DNA of 64,000 nucleotides from Afipia sp. Root123D2 (lineage in GTDB: Bacteria; Pseudomonadota; Alphaproteobacteria; Rhizobiales; Xanthobacteraceae). This document shows positions 1 through 8,760 of the stretch, in pieces. The first letter of the stretch is position 1; each line of letters starts with the position of its first letter. The DNA is taken from NCBI RefSeq assembly GCF_001425835.1, contig NZ_LMDP01000002.1:590828-654827 (forward strand), read 5' to 3'. A program made the translations under genes and the position numbers. The notes below the pieces were generated by a model that saw only the letters and a program-made list of their open reading frames with translations, made no database searches and was not told the DNA's origin.

Positions 1-237
1 GCACGTACCGCTGCGGCTGCGCTCTCAAAATATGCCGGCGCCGAGATGGTTCAGCGCGTGGCGGACACAACGATGCAGTTGTTCGGAGGCTCCGGCTATT
101 CGAAGGATCTTCCCATTGAGCGGATTTGGCGCGAGACGCGTGTGGTGCGAATTCTCGACGGCACATCCGAGATCATGCGCCAGATCATTGCACGGAATGC
201 CTTCCGGACGCATGAACGCAGGAATGCATCGCCCTAG
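1..237 (+). CDS. Acyl-CoA dehydrogenase, C-terminal part (cut by window edge)
   Basis: The reading frame is open from base 1 and ends at a TAG at 235-237, giving the last 78 residues of a flavin acyl-CoA dehydrogenase. The signature is the C-terminal helix-bundle motif 'QLFGGSGYSKDLPIERIWRE' followed by 'DGTSEIMRQIIAR', which contributes to FAD and dimer contacts in this family. The enzyme would oxidise an acyl-CoA to the 2-enoyl-CoA and pass electrons to ETF. The substrate cannot be told from this fragment. It is followed on the same strand by a TetR regulator, a common pairing for acyl-CoA dehydrogenase loci. Confidence 0.9.
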   Translation, partial: ARTAAAALSKYAGAEMVQRVADTTMQLFGGSGYSKDLPIERIWRETRVVRILDGTSEIMRQIIARNAFRTHERRNASP

Positions 238-310
238 AGGATGCGCGTTGTCCGGCCTCCGGCATCGCAGAAGGGAACCTCCCCCGGCCCGACTATAAAT
301 GAGATGATAA

Positions 311-928
311 GTGGCGACATCCCAGACACTGAAGCTGAAGCAAGTGCGCAGCCAGGAACGACGCAGGCAGATTCTTGCCGCGGCGACAAAATTATTCGGC
401 GCAAAAGGTATCGACCGGACCTCGCTCACGGACATTGCGAGTACCGCGAAAGTACCGCTCTCAAGCCTGTATGACTATTTTGAAGACAAGCGAGCCCTTG
501 TCCTCGAGGTGCCTGAAGAGAATTTTGCCGCGCTCTACGACAAGACCGAACCTCGGCTCAGCCCGGGTAAAAGCAATGCCGTCGAGCAACTCAAGATTAT
601 CTTCCTGACGAACTTCGAATACATCAGCGAAAATCCCGGCTGGGGCCGTGTCTTCTTTCTCGAAATCTGGCCGAGCGTGATCGCATCCGAACCGCGCATC
701 AAAAAGGCCGTCGACAGGTACGCGCTCCGCTATGTCGAACTCATCAAGCAGGCCATTCACTCCGGCGCCTATCGCAAGAATCTCGACCCTTATACGGCCA
801 TGTCTCTTCTAATGGGGGGCATGTGCCACGTTACAGCCGTCTGGCTCCTCTACGGACGGAAATACGATCTCGTCGAAAAGGGAGAGGCGGTGTTTTCCAC
901 CCTTCACGAGGGCTTTTTGCGGAACTGA
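311..928 (+). CDS. TetR/AcrR-family transcriptional regulator
   Basis: A 205-residue protein from a GTG start. The N-terminal helix-turn-helix spans about residues 15-62 ('RRRQILAAATKLFGAKGIDR', then 'TSLTDIASTAKVPLSSLYDY'), the classic TetR DNA-binding pattern ending in YDYFxDK. The rest is an alpha-helical ligand domain with no recognisable specificity. It lies 73 bp after the acyl-CoA dehydrogenase and about 240 bp before a Liv-type transporter operon, so it may control either. The ligand could be an acyl-CoA or the transporter substrate; the sequence does not decide. Confidence 0.88.
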   Translation: MATSQTLKLKQVRSQERRRQILAAATKLFGAKGIDRTSLTDIASTAKVPLSSLYDYFEDKRALVLEVPEENFAALYDKTEPRLSPGKSNAVEQLKIIFLTNFEYISENPGWGRVFFLEIWPSVIASEPRIKKAVDRYALRYVELIKQAIHSGAYRKNLDPYTAMSLLMGGMCHVTAVWLLYGRKYDLVEKGEAVFSTLHEGFLRN

Positions 929-1166
929 TCAGCCTCACTCGATCTCGCCGCCGCGCTTCAGCGTCTCCTCGATCCGGCTGCGGTCGAGCGCGCCATTCCG
1001 GATGGCCTCCTGCTCCGGTTGAAAGCGCCTTGCGCGCCCAACGATCCAGAGCGCTCCATGACGCTGGCCGCGTGCGACGGAACCGCGCTTGCCAAACGGA
1101 TGGCAGTTTGGCCATACTGCCCGGAGGCAAAACGACAAAATAAATCACCAGCCGGGAGACAACCCC

Positions 1167-2396
1167 ATGACCATCGTTTCCATCCGCAACGCCTTGGGCG
1201 CGGGACTTCTCGCATCCGCGTCGATCCTGTTCGCCTCGGGCGTGCAAGCCGCTGATCCGATCAAGATCGGCGTCACCATTACCCAATCACCGCCGGGTTC
1301 TGTTGTGCAAGGCACCCAGGTGAAGGACGGCCTTGAAGTGATGGCCAAGATCATCAATGACGGCGGCGGCGTAGATGGCCGCCCGATCGAGCTGGTGATC
1401 GAAGACACGCAAGGGCTGCCGGAAAAGGCCCGTGCTGCGGTGGAAAAACTGATCACCCGCGACAAGGTCGTCGCCATCACCGGTGAACATCAAAGCTCCG
1501 CGGCGCTGGCCGGCATGGAAGTCGCCAAGCGCTACCACATCCCCTACGTCAACACGAACGGCTGGTCCGACGCGATCCGCGAGAAGGGTTATGCCGAGGT
1601 CTTCAATCCCGGCAACTACAACAACCGCGTCGGCGATGCGGCAGCGGCTGCGATGAAGGCTTTGGGCGCCAAGCGCGTTGTGGCGTTCGCGGAAAACACC
1701 GACTACGGCATCGGCCTCGCCAAGGTGATCGGCGCCAAGCTCAAGGAGCAGGCGCCGCAGATCGAATACAAATATGAAACCCTCGATCGCGCCTCGAAGG
1801 ATTTCCTTCCGGCGATCCTGCCGCTGCGCGCCAATCCGCCGGATGCGATCATCAACGTGATGCTGCCGCCCGCGGCTTACATCATGATGAATCAGGTTTA
1901 CGAGCAGGGCATCGCACCGTCGTCCAAGACATGGTTCTATGACGGCTCCGGTCTCGCTGACTATCCGGACTTCTGGCAGAACGTGAAGGAAGCCGGCAAG
2001 GGCCTGCTGGTGTTCGGCCTCTATCATCCCAAGATGAACCAGCCGGCACTCGGCAAGCAGGTCGGCGACGCTTACACGGCAAAGACCAAGAATGCACCGA
2101 ACCGCCTGCTGTTCCAGGCCGCGGATTCCCTGCTGGTGATCGCGGATGCGGTCAAGCGCGCGAAATCCACCGAACCCGATGCTCTCATCAAGGCGTTGGG
2201 AGAGACCAAGCTGGTCGGCACCCGTGGCGAAATGACCTTCGCAAAAGACAAGGGCTACAAGTTCAACCAGTGGCTCGAAGTGCCTTACGTGACCTTCCAG
2301 CTGACGGACGTGAACCAGAAGGTCAGCGACTCGGTGCTGGTGGAAGAACCGGGCAAGCCGCTCGATCCGTCCAAGCTCTGGAAGCCCAAGAACTAA
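1167..2396 (+). CDS. Liv-type ABC transporter substrate-binding protein
   Basis: A 409-residue periplasmic binding protein of the type-1 fold (Peripla_BP_6, LivJ/LivK class). The ATG at 1167 is preferred because GGGAG sits 9 bases upstream and it begins a normal signal peptide ('LLASASILFASGVQAADPIK', cleavage expected after AQA/AA). An in-frame upstream ATG at 1089 would bury the signal peptide. After the leader comes 'KIGVTITQSPPGSVVQGTQV', the ligand-binding N-lobe. It is the first gene of a five-gene transport operon. The neighbouring ureidoglycolate lyase hints at a ureide or related nitrogen compound, but branched-chain or aromatic ligands are equally common for this fold. Confidence 0.9.
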   Translation: MTIVSIRNALGAGLLASASILFASGVQAADPIKIGVTITQSPPGSVVQGTQVKDGLEVMAKIINDGGGVDGRPIELVIEDTQGLPEKARAAVEKLITRDKVVAITGEHQSSAALAGMEVAKRYHIPYVNTNGWSDAIREKGYAEVFNPGNYNNRVGDAAAAAMKALGAKRVVAFAENTDYGIGLAKVIGAKLKEQAPQIEYKYETLDRASKDFLPAILPLRANPPDAIINVMLPPAAYIMMNQVYEQGIAPSSKTWFYDGSGLADYPDFWQNVKEAGKGLLVFGLYHPKMNQPALGKQVGDAYTAKTKNAPNRLLFQAADSLLVIADAVKRAKSTEPDALIKALGETKLVGTRGEMTFAKDKGYKFNQWLEVPYVTFQLTDVNQKVSDSVLVEEPGKPLDPSKLWKPKN

Positions 2397-2424
2397 ACAA
2401 CACAAATAACATCTGGCATTCACG

Positions 2425-3324
2425 ATGAACGCAGCGCTCGCCGTTGACCTCGCGGTCAACGGCCTCATCACCGGCCTGTTCTATGCGCTGATGGCGGTCG
2501 GCCTCTCGCTGATCTTCGGCATCCTGCGCATCGTGAACTTCGCCCATGGCGAATTCTACATGGTCGGTGCCTACGCCTACTCGATAATTGCGGTCGCGCT
2601 CGGCGTCCCGGTATGGGTCGCCCTGCCACTCGCGTTCCTCGTCGGTGCGACCTTCGGCTGGGTGACGGAGCGGACGCTGATGCGGCCGCTCTATGCCGGT
2701 TACACGTCCTGGGGCCTGATGCGCGACGAATACGCCGTGATCGTCACCTTCGGTCTGTCACTCTTCCTGATCAACCTCGTCGACAAAGTGATCGGCCCTT
2801 ACGCCTTCCGTGGACCGACCCTTGTCGACATCAGTCGCGTCACGATCGGCCCGATCCTGATCAGCGGCCATCGGCTGGCAGCTGCGGGGATCGCCATCCT
2901 GGTTATCGCCATCACTGCAGCGCTGATGAAATGGTCGTTCTGGGGCAAGCAAATCCGGGCCGTGGCGCAGAATCGCCTCGGTGCCTCTCTCGCCGGCATC
3001 GACACCGCGCGCGCCAGCAGCATCGTATTCATGCTGTCCGGCGGTCTCGCTGCCTTCGCCGGCGCACTGCTGTCGCCGGTCATCAACGCATCGCCGGATG
3101 TCGGCGCGTTCCCCGCGATCAAATCCTACATCATCGTCGTATTGGGCGGCATGGGCTCGGTGCCCGGGAGCATCATCGCCAGCCTCATGCTCGGCGTCAT
3201 TGAAAGTTTCGGCGCCGTGTATCTGTCTTATGGTTACCGCGACGCATTCGGCCTCGGCCTGCTGATCCTGTTCCTGCTGTTCCGTCCGCAAGGTCTGTTC
3301 GGCGAAAAAGGGCGGGAGGTCTGA
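2425..3324 (+). CDS. livH: Liv-type ABC transporter permease LivH-like
   Basis: A 299-residue inner-membrane permease with about eight hydrophobic segments and the LivH-family signature 'GLSLIFGILRIVNFAHGEFY' near residues 27-46. It pairs with the next gene's product to form the transmembrane channel. The start is 28 bp after the binding-protein stop and its stop overlaps the next start (TGATG), so the operon is translationally coupled. Typical length for LivH is about 290-310 residues. Confidence 0.93.
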   Translation: MNAALAVDLAVNGLITGLFYALMAVGLSLIFGILRIVNFAHGEFYMVGAYAYSIIAVALGVPVWVALPLAFLVGATFGWVTERTLMRPLYAGYTSWGLMRDEYAVIVTFGLSLFLINLVDKVIGPYAFRGPTLVDISRVTIGPILISGHRLAAAGIAILVIAITAALMKWSFWGKQIRAVAQNRLGASLAGIDTARASSIVFMLSGGLAAFAGALLSPVINASPDVGAFPAIKSYIIVVLGGMGSVPGSIIASLMLGVIESFGAVYLSYGYRDAFGLGLLILFLLFRPQGLFGEKGREV

Positions 3325-4310
3325 TGTCCACTCCATCAACCACCGGGCCGACTCCGCAAAAGGCGTCTCCGTCAAAGCTTTCGACCGCGAAGACGGAAGT
3401 CGAATTCCGCGTCTCGCTCGCGCTCCTGACGGTTGTGGCACTGGTCCCGGCCGTCGTCACCAACGCCTACTGGCTCGGCGTGCTGGTGGTCTCGATGTAT
3501 TTCGCGATCCTCGCCGGCGCGTGGAACCTGCTCGCCGGCTACACCGGGCAGTTCTCGCTGGCACCTGCGACCTTCGCCATGATCGGCGCCTATACCACCG
3601 GCCTGCTCGGCACCTATTTCGGCGTGCCGCCGGTTCTCGGCATCATCGCTGCGATCATCGTCGCCGGCCTGATCGGGCTGATCCTCGGCCGCATCGTGTT
3701 GCGGTTGTCCGGCCCCTATCTCGCGCTCACCACATTGAGCTTCGCCGAAATCCTCCGTCTCGTTGCCTCGAACTCCATCGAGATCACGCGCGGCGATCTT
3801 GGCCTCGGCGTGCCCGCGCTCTTCAACAGCCGGATCGGCTGGTACTATCTGTTCCTTGCCGTGTTGACCGCTCTGCTCATCGGCCTCTATGCCCTGCTCC
3901 GCTCCAAGGCCGGGCTGTTCCTCCAGGCGATCCGCGACGACGAAGTCGCGGCCGCGCGCAGCGGCGTCGACGTGGTGTTCTGGAAGACGGCGGCCTTCGC
4001 GCTGTCGTCGGCAGCCTCGGGCTTTGCCGGCGCGCTGTATGGCCACTTCGCCGAACTCGTGACGCCCGAACTCGGCCTGATCGGCCAGACCGGCCTGATC
4101 GTCAGCATGACCGTGATCGGCGGTATGGGAACCCTCGTCGGACCGCTGGCCGGTGCGTTCCTTGTCTACGTCCTGTCGGAGTGGCTGCGCGATATCGGCG
4201 GCTATCAGCTCGTCGTGTTCGCGGCGCTGGTGGTGATCTTCGCCCGCTTCTTCCGTGACGGCCTGTGGGGAATTCTCACGCTGCTGGTTCGCAAGGTGAG
4301 GTCCGCATGA
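3324..4310 (+). CDS. livM: Liv-type ABC transporter permease LivM-like
   Basis: A 328-residue second permease subunit. It carries the LivM-typical run 'FAILAGAWNLLAGYTGQFSL' and the EAA-like loop 'AIRDDEVAAARSGVDVVFWK' that contacts the ATPase. About eight to nine membrane segments. Its start overlaps the LivH stop and its stop overlaps the LivG start (ATGA), indicating tight coupling. Confidence 0.93.
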   Translation: MSTPSTTGPTPQKASPSKLSTAKTEVEFRVSLALLTVVALVPAVVTNAYWLGVLVVSMYFAILAGAWNLLAGYTGQFSLAPATFAMIGAYTTGLLGTYFGVPPVLGIIAAIIVAGLIGLILGRIVLRLSGPYLALTTLSFAEILRLVASNSIEITRGDLGLGVPALFNSRIGWYYLFLAVLTALLIGLYALLRSKAGLFLQAIRDDEVAAARSGVDVVFWKTAAFALSSAASGFAGALYGHFAELVTPELGLIGQTGLIVSMTVIGGMGTLVGPLAGAFLVYVLSEWLRDIGGYQLVVFAALVVIFARFFRDGLWGILTLLVRKVRSA

Positions 4311-5026
4311 GCCTGCTGTCCGCAAGAGGCGTCGTGAAACGCTATGGCGGCCTGACCGCCGTCGACAACGTCACCGTTGACATCGCCCAAGGCGAGCTTG
4401 TCGGCCTGATCGGCCCCAATGGATCGGGCAAGACCACGCTGCTGAACATTCTCAGCGGACATGCTCAGCCTGATGCCGGCGAAATCCTGCTCGATGGCAA
4501 GCCGTGCCAGGGTTTGAAGCCTGAGCAGCTCGCTCATCTCGGTGTGATGCGGATGTTTCAGCTCACCCGTGTTTTCCGACGCATGAACGTGGTCGATAAT
4601 CTGCTTGTCGCCGGCCGTGCGCTCGGTCTCGATGCGCAGGCAGCGTTGACCCGCGCCAGCGAGCTGATCGACGAACTCCGCCTCGGCGTCGTGCGTCATC
4701 TCGATGCCGGGCAATTGTCCGGCGGACAGATGAAGCTGCTGGAATTCGGGCTTTGCTTCATGGTGCCGCCGAAGGTCGCGCTGCTGGACGAACCGTTCGC
4801 TGCCGTGCATCCCACGATGAAGGAAATCATGGGCGAGTTCATCAAGTCGCGCCATGCCAATGGCCAGACCTTTATCCTGGTGAGCCATGACATGCCGGTC
4901 GTCGTCGAACTGTGCCCGCGCGCGGTGTGCATGAACGCGGGCGCCGTGATCGCCGACGCGTCGACCCGCGACGTGCTGAACAATGCACAGGTGATCGAAG
5001 CTTACCTCGGAGGACACGCCGCATGA
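4307..5026 (+). CDS. livG: Liv-type ABC transporter ATP-binding protein LivG-like
   Basis: A 239-residue ATPase with Walker A 'GPNGSGKTT', signature 'LSGGQMK', Walker B 'VALLDEP' and the H-loop 'LVSHDM'. The start at 4307 overlaps the LivM stop as ATGA and gives the expected family N-terminus. An in-frame start 42 bases upstream would only add residues read from the LivM end. The signature ending MK, rather than QR, is usual for LivG. Confidence 0.93.
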   Translation: MSLLSARGVVKRYGGLTAVDNVTVDIAQGELVGLIGPNGSGKTTLLNILSGHAQPDAGEILLDGKPCQGLKPEQLAHLGVMRMFQLTRVFRRMNVVDNLLVAGRALGLDAQAALTRASELIDELRLGVVRHLDAGQLSGGQMKLLEFGLCFMVPPKVALLDEPFAAVHPTMKEIMGEFIKSRHANGQTFILVSHDMPVVVELCPRAVCMNAGAVIADASTRDVLNNAQVIEAYLGGHAA

Positions 5027-5766
5027 GCAGCGTCCTCGCCATGGAGAACGTCACCGCCGGTTATATCGGCGACATCGATGTGCTGCGCTCGCTGAGCCTG
5101 ACGGTGGAAGCTGGCTCAATTACCGGCTTGATCGGACTGAACGGCGCCGGCAAATCGACCGTGATGAAATCGATCTGCGGATTTCTAACGCCGAAAAGCG
5201 GCCGCGTCGTCTACGAAGGCAACGACATCACCGGATTGGCGCCGCATCATCTCTCCGCCAAGGGCATCTGGTACATTCCGCAGGAATCCAGCCTGTTTCC
5301 GTTCATGACGGTGACCGAGAACCTGCGCCTGCCGCTGGAAAGCCTGAGCCGCGCAACCGGCACGCCGAACCGCGCCGAAGTCGACCGCCGCTTCGACGAG
5401 ATGCTGGCCAAGTTTCCCGCGCTACGCCCCAAGCTCAAGGCGCAGGCGGGCGATCTTTCCGGCGGTCAGCAGAAGATGGTCGAGTTCGCCAAGGCTTGGC
5501 TGATGCGACCACGGCTCTGCCTGATCGATGAGCCCTCGATCGGACTGTCGCCGAAGATCGTCGAAGAGGTCTTTGAATGGATCAAGCTGTTCGCATCGGA
5601 GCAGATGGCGATCCTGCTGGTGGATCATAACGTGCGCCGCGTGATCTCGATGTCGCAACGCATTTACGTGCTCAGCCTCGGTGAAATCACGGCCTCCGGC
5701 GCACCGGAAGATTTCCAGGGCAATCTCCACGAGCAGGTCAAATCCTGGCTCGGCATCAACTTCTGA
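5023..5766 (+). CDS. livF: Liv-type ABC transporter ATP-binding protein LivF-like
   Basis: A 247-residue ATPase with Walker A 'GLNGAGKST', Q-loop region 'YIPQESSLFP', signature 'LSGGQQKM' and Walker B 'LCLIDEPS'. The ATG at 5023 overlaps the LivG stop (ATGA) and follows GGAGGACAC. It closes the core transporter set; LivG and LivF form the ATPase heterodimer. Confidence 0.93.
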   Translation: MSSVLAMENVTAGYIGDIDVLRSLSLTVEAGSITGLIGLNGAGKSTVMKSICGFLTPKSGRVVYEGNDITGLAPHHLSAKGIWYIPQESSLFPFMTVTENLRLPLESLSRATGTPNRAEVDRRFDEMLAKFPALRPKLKAQAGDLSGGQQKMVEFAKAWLMRPRLCLIDEPSIGLSPKIVEEVFEWIKLFASEQMAILLVDHNVRRVISMSQRIYVLSLGEITASGAPEDFQGNLHEQVKSWLGINF

Positions 5767-5806
5767 CCTGCCGCTCTCGCGACGGATTGTCAGCAGGATC
5801 GCGATC

Positions 5807-6322
5807 ATGTCCGCCAATCGACGCACGATCCAAGCCCAACCGCTGTCTGCCGAGCAATTCGCACCGTTCGGCTCGGTCATCGAGGTCGGCGACAAGACCG
5901 GACGCCTGGTCAACCAGGGCCGTGCGCAGCGTATCGGCGGAACGCGCGATCTCGCTCACGCCGCTGGCACAAAGCCCGTGATCGATCTGTACCGGGTCGC
6001 GAAATCCGAACTGCCGTTTACGGTCGATTGCCTCGAACGGCATCCGTTGTCCTGTCAGATTTTTACTCCGATGCGTTGCTCACGATATCTCGTCATCGTC
6101 GCACCAGCCGATCCGGCCGGAAAACCGGATACCTCACACGCGCTCGCCTTCATCGGCACCGCGACACAGGCGATCTGTTATGGCGCGGGTGTTTGGCACG
6201 CGCCAATGATCGCTCTCGACGACACCGCCGTGATGACCATGACGATGTGGGAAACCGGCGACGCGCGCGACTGCGAGGAGTTCTGGCTTGCCCCGGACCA
6301 TGGCCTAACGATTCAGGCATAA
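5807..6322 (+). CDS. allA: Ureidoglycolate lyase family protein (AllA)
   Basis: A 171-residue cupin-fold protein of the ureidoglycolate lyase family. Recognisable pieces are 'LSAEQFAPFGSVIE' at the N-terminus, 'LERHPLSCQIFTPM' in the middle and 'ICYGAGVWHAPMIALD' towards the end. The family converts ureidoglycolate to glyoxylate and urea in purine/allantoin breakdown. The ATG at 5807 has AGGA about 10 bases upstream and gives the usual family length of 160-170 residues. It lies 40 bp after livF on the same strand, so the upstream transporter may carry a ureide. The family also has members of uncertain activity. Confidence 0.85.
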   Translation: MSANRRTIQAQPLSAEQFAPFGSVIEVGDKTGRLVNQGRAQRIGGTRDLAHAAGTKPVIDLYRVAKSELPFTVDCLERHPLSCQIFTPMRCSRYLVIVAPADPAGKPDTSHALAFIGTATQAICYGAGVWHAPMIALDDTAVMTMTMWETGDARDCEEFWLAPDHGLTIQA

Positions 6323-6427
6323 GACCGCGACGGCGACTCTCCGCTGCCTTGAGCTTTCAGCAAGGAAACTCAACATCAATCGTCCGACGACACGGCGCAA
6401 CCTCGTGCCGAACGAAGTAACCAGCCT

Positions 6428-6878
6428 TCATTCGACGGCATTATCCGCAGCGCGCTCCGCATTTTCCTCAGCCAGCTTGATGGGAGTATCTCCTCTTTTA
6501 CTGGTGGCGGCGCGCCTTTCGCACTTCTCACGAATTTCCTCAAGCTCATCATCCGTGAGGTGTTCGATCCCTACAAAGGAATTCTGCACGGTGCTGACGC
6601 GGATCAGTTCATCAAGCTTGAGCTGAATCGCTGCACTATCCCGATTTTGCGAGTTCTGAATGAGAAAGACCATCAGGAACGTTACGATGGTCGTTCCGGT
6701 GTTGATGACCAACTGCCACGTGTCTGAATAATGGAATATCGGGCCGGAAAATCGCCCAGACCAAAACGACGCTGGCGGCCACGATAAACGTTGCGGCGCG
6801 GCCAGCAGCCTGGGAGGTCCGATTTGCGATTTCGCCAAACAAGGAATTCAGGCCGGTGGCGGCCTTTTGAGACGCCAT
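6428..6878 (-). pseudogene. Low-affinity Fe/Cu permease family gene, frameshifted
   Basis: Two overlapping minus-strand frames together match the intact paralogue at 63286-63744 end to end. The N-terminal part ('LNSLFGEIANRTSQAAGRAA') reads from 6878, and the C-terminal part ('FSGPIFHYSDTWQLVINTGT' onward) reads in another frame. The break is at the A-run 6748-6751 on the plus strand. Removing one base there restores 'WAISGPIFHYSD'. The intact family protein has two membrane segments and a cytosolic tail ('IQNSQNRDSAAIQLKLDELI'). The rest of the frame is undamaged, so this is either a very recent mutation or a sequencing error in a homopolymer. Confidence 0.8.
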
Positions 6879-7008
6879 TTTTCATCGCTCACAGGATGTT
6901 CCGGCTAGGCCGTAGTGCACATTAATGTCGCTGAAGCATTTGGGTTCCCTGCTCTGCGGGAAAACCTGTTCCGCTTATTCCAAAAACAGGCCGCTCCAAG
7001 GCGGATTC

Positions 7009-7398
7009 TCACTTCTTTTCGAGCATACGCAAACCACGCTCGCGGATCATGGCTTGAGCGCCGTGCGCAATTCCAGCGAGCAGCCAAGGTAGCGTCACCT
7101 CCAGCCGAACATGATCATCGGTAACATCGATCGTTCCGCTCGCCTGCTGACGCATGGCCGTGATCTGAAATGCCAAACGATCGCCACTCCACACCTCCTC
7201 GTTCACCTGCAGGAGGTGGGCGTATTTGGTGTTCACAGTTGAAAGGCCGTCCTTCATTCGACGGATGGCTTCATCCTTGCCGAGCTTGTGAGGAATTGAA
7301 ACGATCAAAGGCTGAACCAAGATATTCACCTGTGCGGCAGCGACAGCTCCGTTCGAGCCGTTCGAACTGGAAAAAGCCGGACGACGATAAGTCATCAA
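7009..7398 (-). CDS. PHA system family protein (polyhydroxyalkanoate granule-associated)
   Basis: A protein of up to 129 residues matching the short family named polyhydroxyalkanoic acid system proteins. The hallmark is 'SIPHKLGKDEAIRRMKDGL' followed by a beta-rich domain ('WSGDRLAFQITAMRQQASGT'). These proteins are thought to associate with storage granules or act in stress; a mechanism is not established. The first 20 residues ('TYRRPAFSSSNGSNG') are low-complexity and may be an extension. It lies in a run of minus-strand stress genes. Confidence 0.72.
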   Translation of the reverse strand: MMTYRRPAFSSSNGSNGAVAAAQVNILVQPLIVSIPHKLGKDEAIRRMKDGLSTVNTKYAHLLQVNEEVWSGDRLAFQITAMRQQASGTIDVTDDHVRLEVTLPWLLAGIAHGAQAMIRERGLRMLEKK

Positions 7399-7440
7399 GC
7401 TTTTTTACGCTCCGTTATTTAGGATATCATTATTAGGATA

Positions 7441-7785
7441 TTATAATAAATAGCGCCGTCGGCGGGGTGCTGGACGCGCCAGCATCATTCCGAGCGCGAA
7501 GCCGAAGGCACCCGCCATCAGCAATGCCCCCAGCGGGTTGTCTTTCACGCGCCCGGCTACGGCATCGCTGCCGTCCCGATAAACGTCGCGAGCCATTCCG
7601 CTGGCAGCTTCACCGATCTCGCGGACATTGTCCTTGGTCTGTCCGTAGATATCCTGCGCTGCGCCAACGGCCTCTCGAACCAGCCCCTCGGCTTGATTTG
7701 ACGCGCTGCCAGCAAGGCGGCCAGCCTCCGCCTGCACCTTGCCCGCGATGTTCTGGGTCGTCCCCACGATACGATCTTTATCCAT
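7441..7785 (-). CDS. CsbD-like general stress protein with C-terminal membrane segment
   Basis: A 114-residue protein. It opens with the CsbD pattern 'MDKDRIVGTTQNIAGKVQ', continues as an amphipathic helical repeat and ends with a hydrophobic segment 'GALLMAGAFGFALGMMLA' followed by a basic tail, as in DUF883/ElaB-like inner-membrane anchors. The ATG at 7785 has GAAGGA upstream; a TTG at 7800 is a weaker alternative. CsbD proteins are induced by stress in many bacteria but have no known enzyme activity. It lies 20 bp downstream of the DUF892 gene on the same strand. Confidence 0.8.
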   Translation of the reverse strand: MDKDRIVGTTQNIAGKVQAEAGRLAGSASNQAEGLVREAVGAAQDIYGQTKDNVREIGEAASGMARDVYRDGSDAVAGRVKDNPLGALLMAGAFGFALGMMLARPAPRRRRYLL

Positions 7786-7805
7786 TTGTCCGTCCTTCAA
7801 AGAAA

Positions 7806-8309
7806 TTACAGTTCGGCTTCGGCTTCGATGTTGATGACGGATTTCGCGAGCCTGGTGAGAGCCTCGTCGGTCGCCCTTTCCTCTTTCAACGTTGCTTCAA
7901 GCAGCGCTGCGACATCACGCATACCGAGTTCGTTGGCCCACGTCCTCAAAGTGCCATAACGCGACATCTCATAGTGCTCGACAGCCTGCGCTGCAGCCAA
8001 CAGTCCCGCGTCGAGCGCGGGCATATTCTTGAAGTCGGCCATGATCTCGGCACCTTCCTTGGTGATACCCATGATCGCCTCGCACTTTTTGGCTCGCGGC
8101 GGTTTGCCAAGAATCTTGAAAACACTTTCCAGCCGCTTGACCTGACCGCGCGTCTCCTTGAGATGTTTATTGAAAGCGGCCTTCAATTCCCGCGACTGGG
8201 CAGACTTGGCCATCTTCGGCAGCGTGGTCAGAATCTTCTTTTCAGCAAAATAGACATCCTTCAGCTTCTCATGGAAAAGATCGCTGAGTAATTTGGGCTT
8301 CTTGGCCAT
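7806..8309 (-). CDS. Ferritin-like DUF892 (YciE/YciF) protein
   Basis: A 167-residue four-helix protein of the DUF892 family. Motifs include 'LFHEKLKDVYFAEKKIL', 'AVEHYEMSRYGTLRTWA' and 'LEATLKEERATDEALT'; the Glu/His pattern resembles ferritin-like di-metal sites. The ATG at 8309 follows GGAG at good spacing; longer upstream readings lack family similarity. A diverged paralogue is at 61838-62344. The family is linked to osmotic and oxidative stress, function uncertain. Confidence 0.87.
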   Translation of the reverse strand: MAKKPKLLSDLFHEKLKDVYFAEKKILTTLPKMAKSAQSRELKAAFNKHLKETRGQVKRLESVFKILGKPPRAKKCEAIMGITKEGAEIMADFKNMPALDAGLLAAAQAVEHYEMSRYGTLRTWANELGMRDVAALLEATLKEERATDEALTRLAKSVINIEAEAEL

Positions 8310-8760
8310 ATCCGCTCCTGACGTGATCTCACCGACATTTCGGCGATCCGAAGTAACAAGTGCCGGAAATACATTGCGTTCCGTAGACCGCAAAATAAGG
8401 CGGAGCCTTTCTACGGCTGGCGCGCAGAGACATCGATCCATGGAGCAGACAATCGCGGGCGTGAAGCGGCGACCTTAATTGCCGGAGACGACGCGGGTCT
8501 CCAGAATGTCCTGAAATACAGCCCTTGGTGGCACCGGTCCGTGCAGCGCCCCGGGACAAATAGAGGCAGGAACCTTCATATTGTGATGTTTATCGACTTG
8601 CGGTAGATACGGGCGTTCCTTGTCCCAAGGAGCTATCCCCCTGTGATGTAAGGGGTCTGGCCTGCGCCCTTCCTTCGCTCAGGCGGGACTTCTGATGTGA
8701 CGGATGTTCCCGGCCCAACGTGAGTTGAGGCGCCAAAGTATAATTTGTGGATGAGTGAGC
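8310..8760. other. Intergenic region between divergent genes
   Basis: About 450 bp between the minus-strand stress genes and the plus-strand reductase. It presumably carries the promoters of both. No coding frame with family features, no clear repeat and no operator of the island type was seen. Confidence 0.5.

Noticed and set aside
935-1138. Minus-strand frame ending 'DRSRIEETLKRGGEIE'
   Set aside because: The tail looks like a protein C-terminus, but no family could be named and the region is small; possibly a remnant.
1287-2471. Minus-strand frame of 394 codons opposite the Liv binding protein
   Set aside because: No family motif; the plus strand has a convincing signal peptide and binding-protein sequence.
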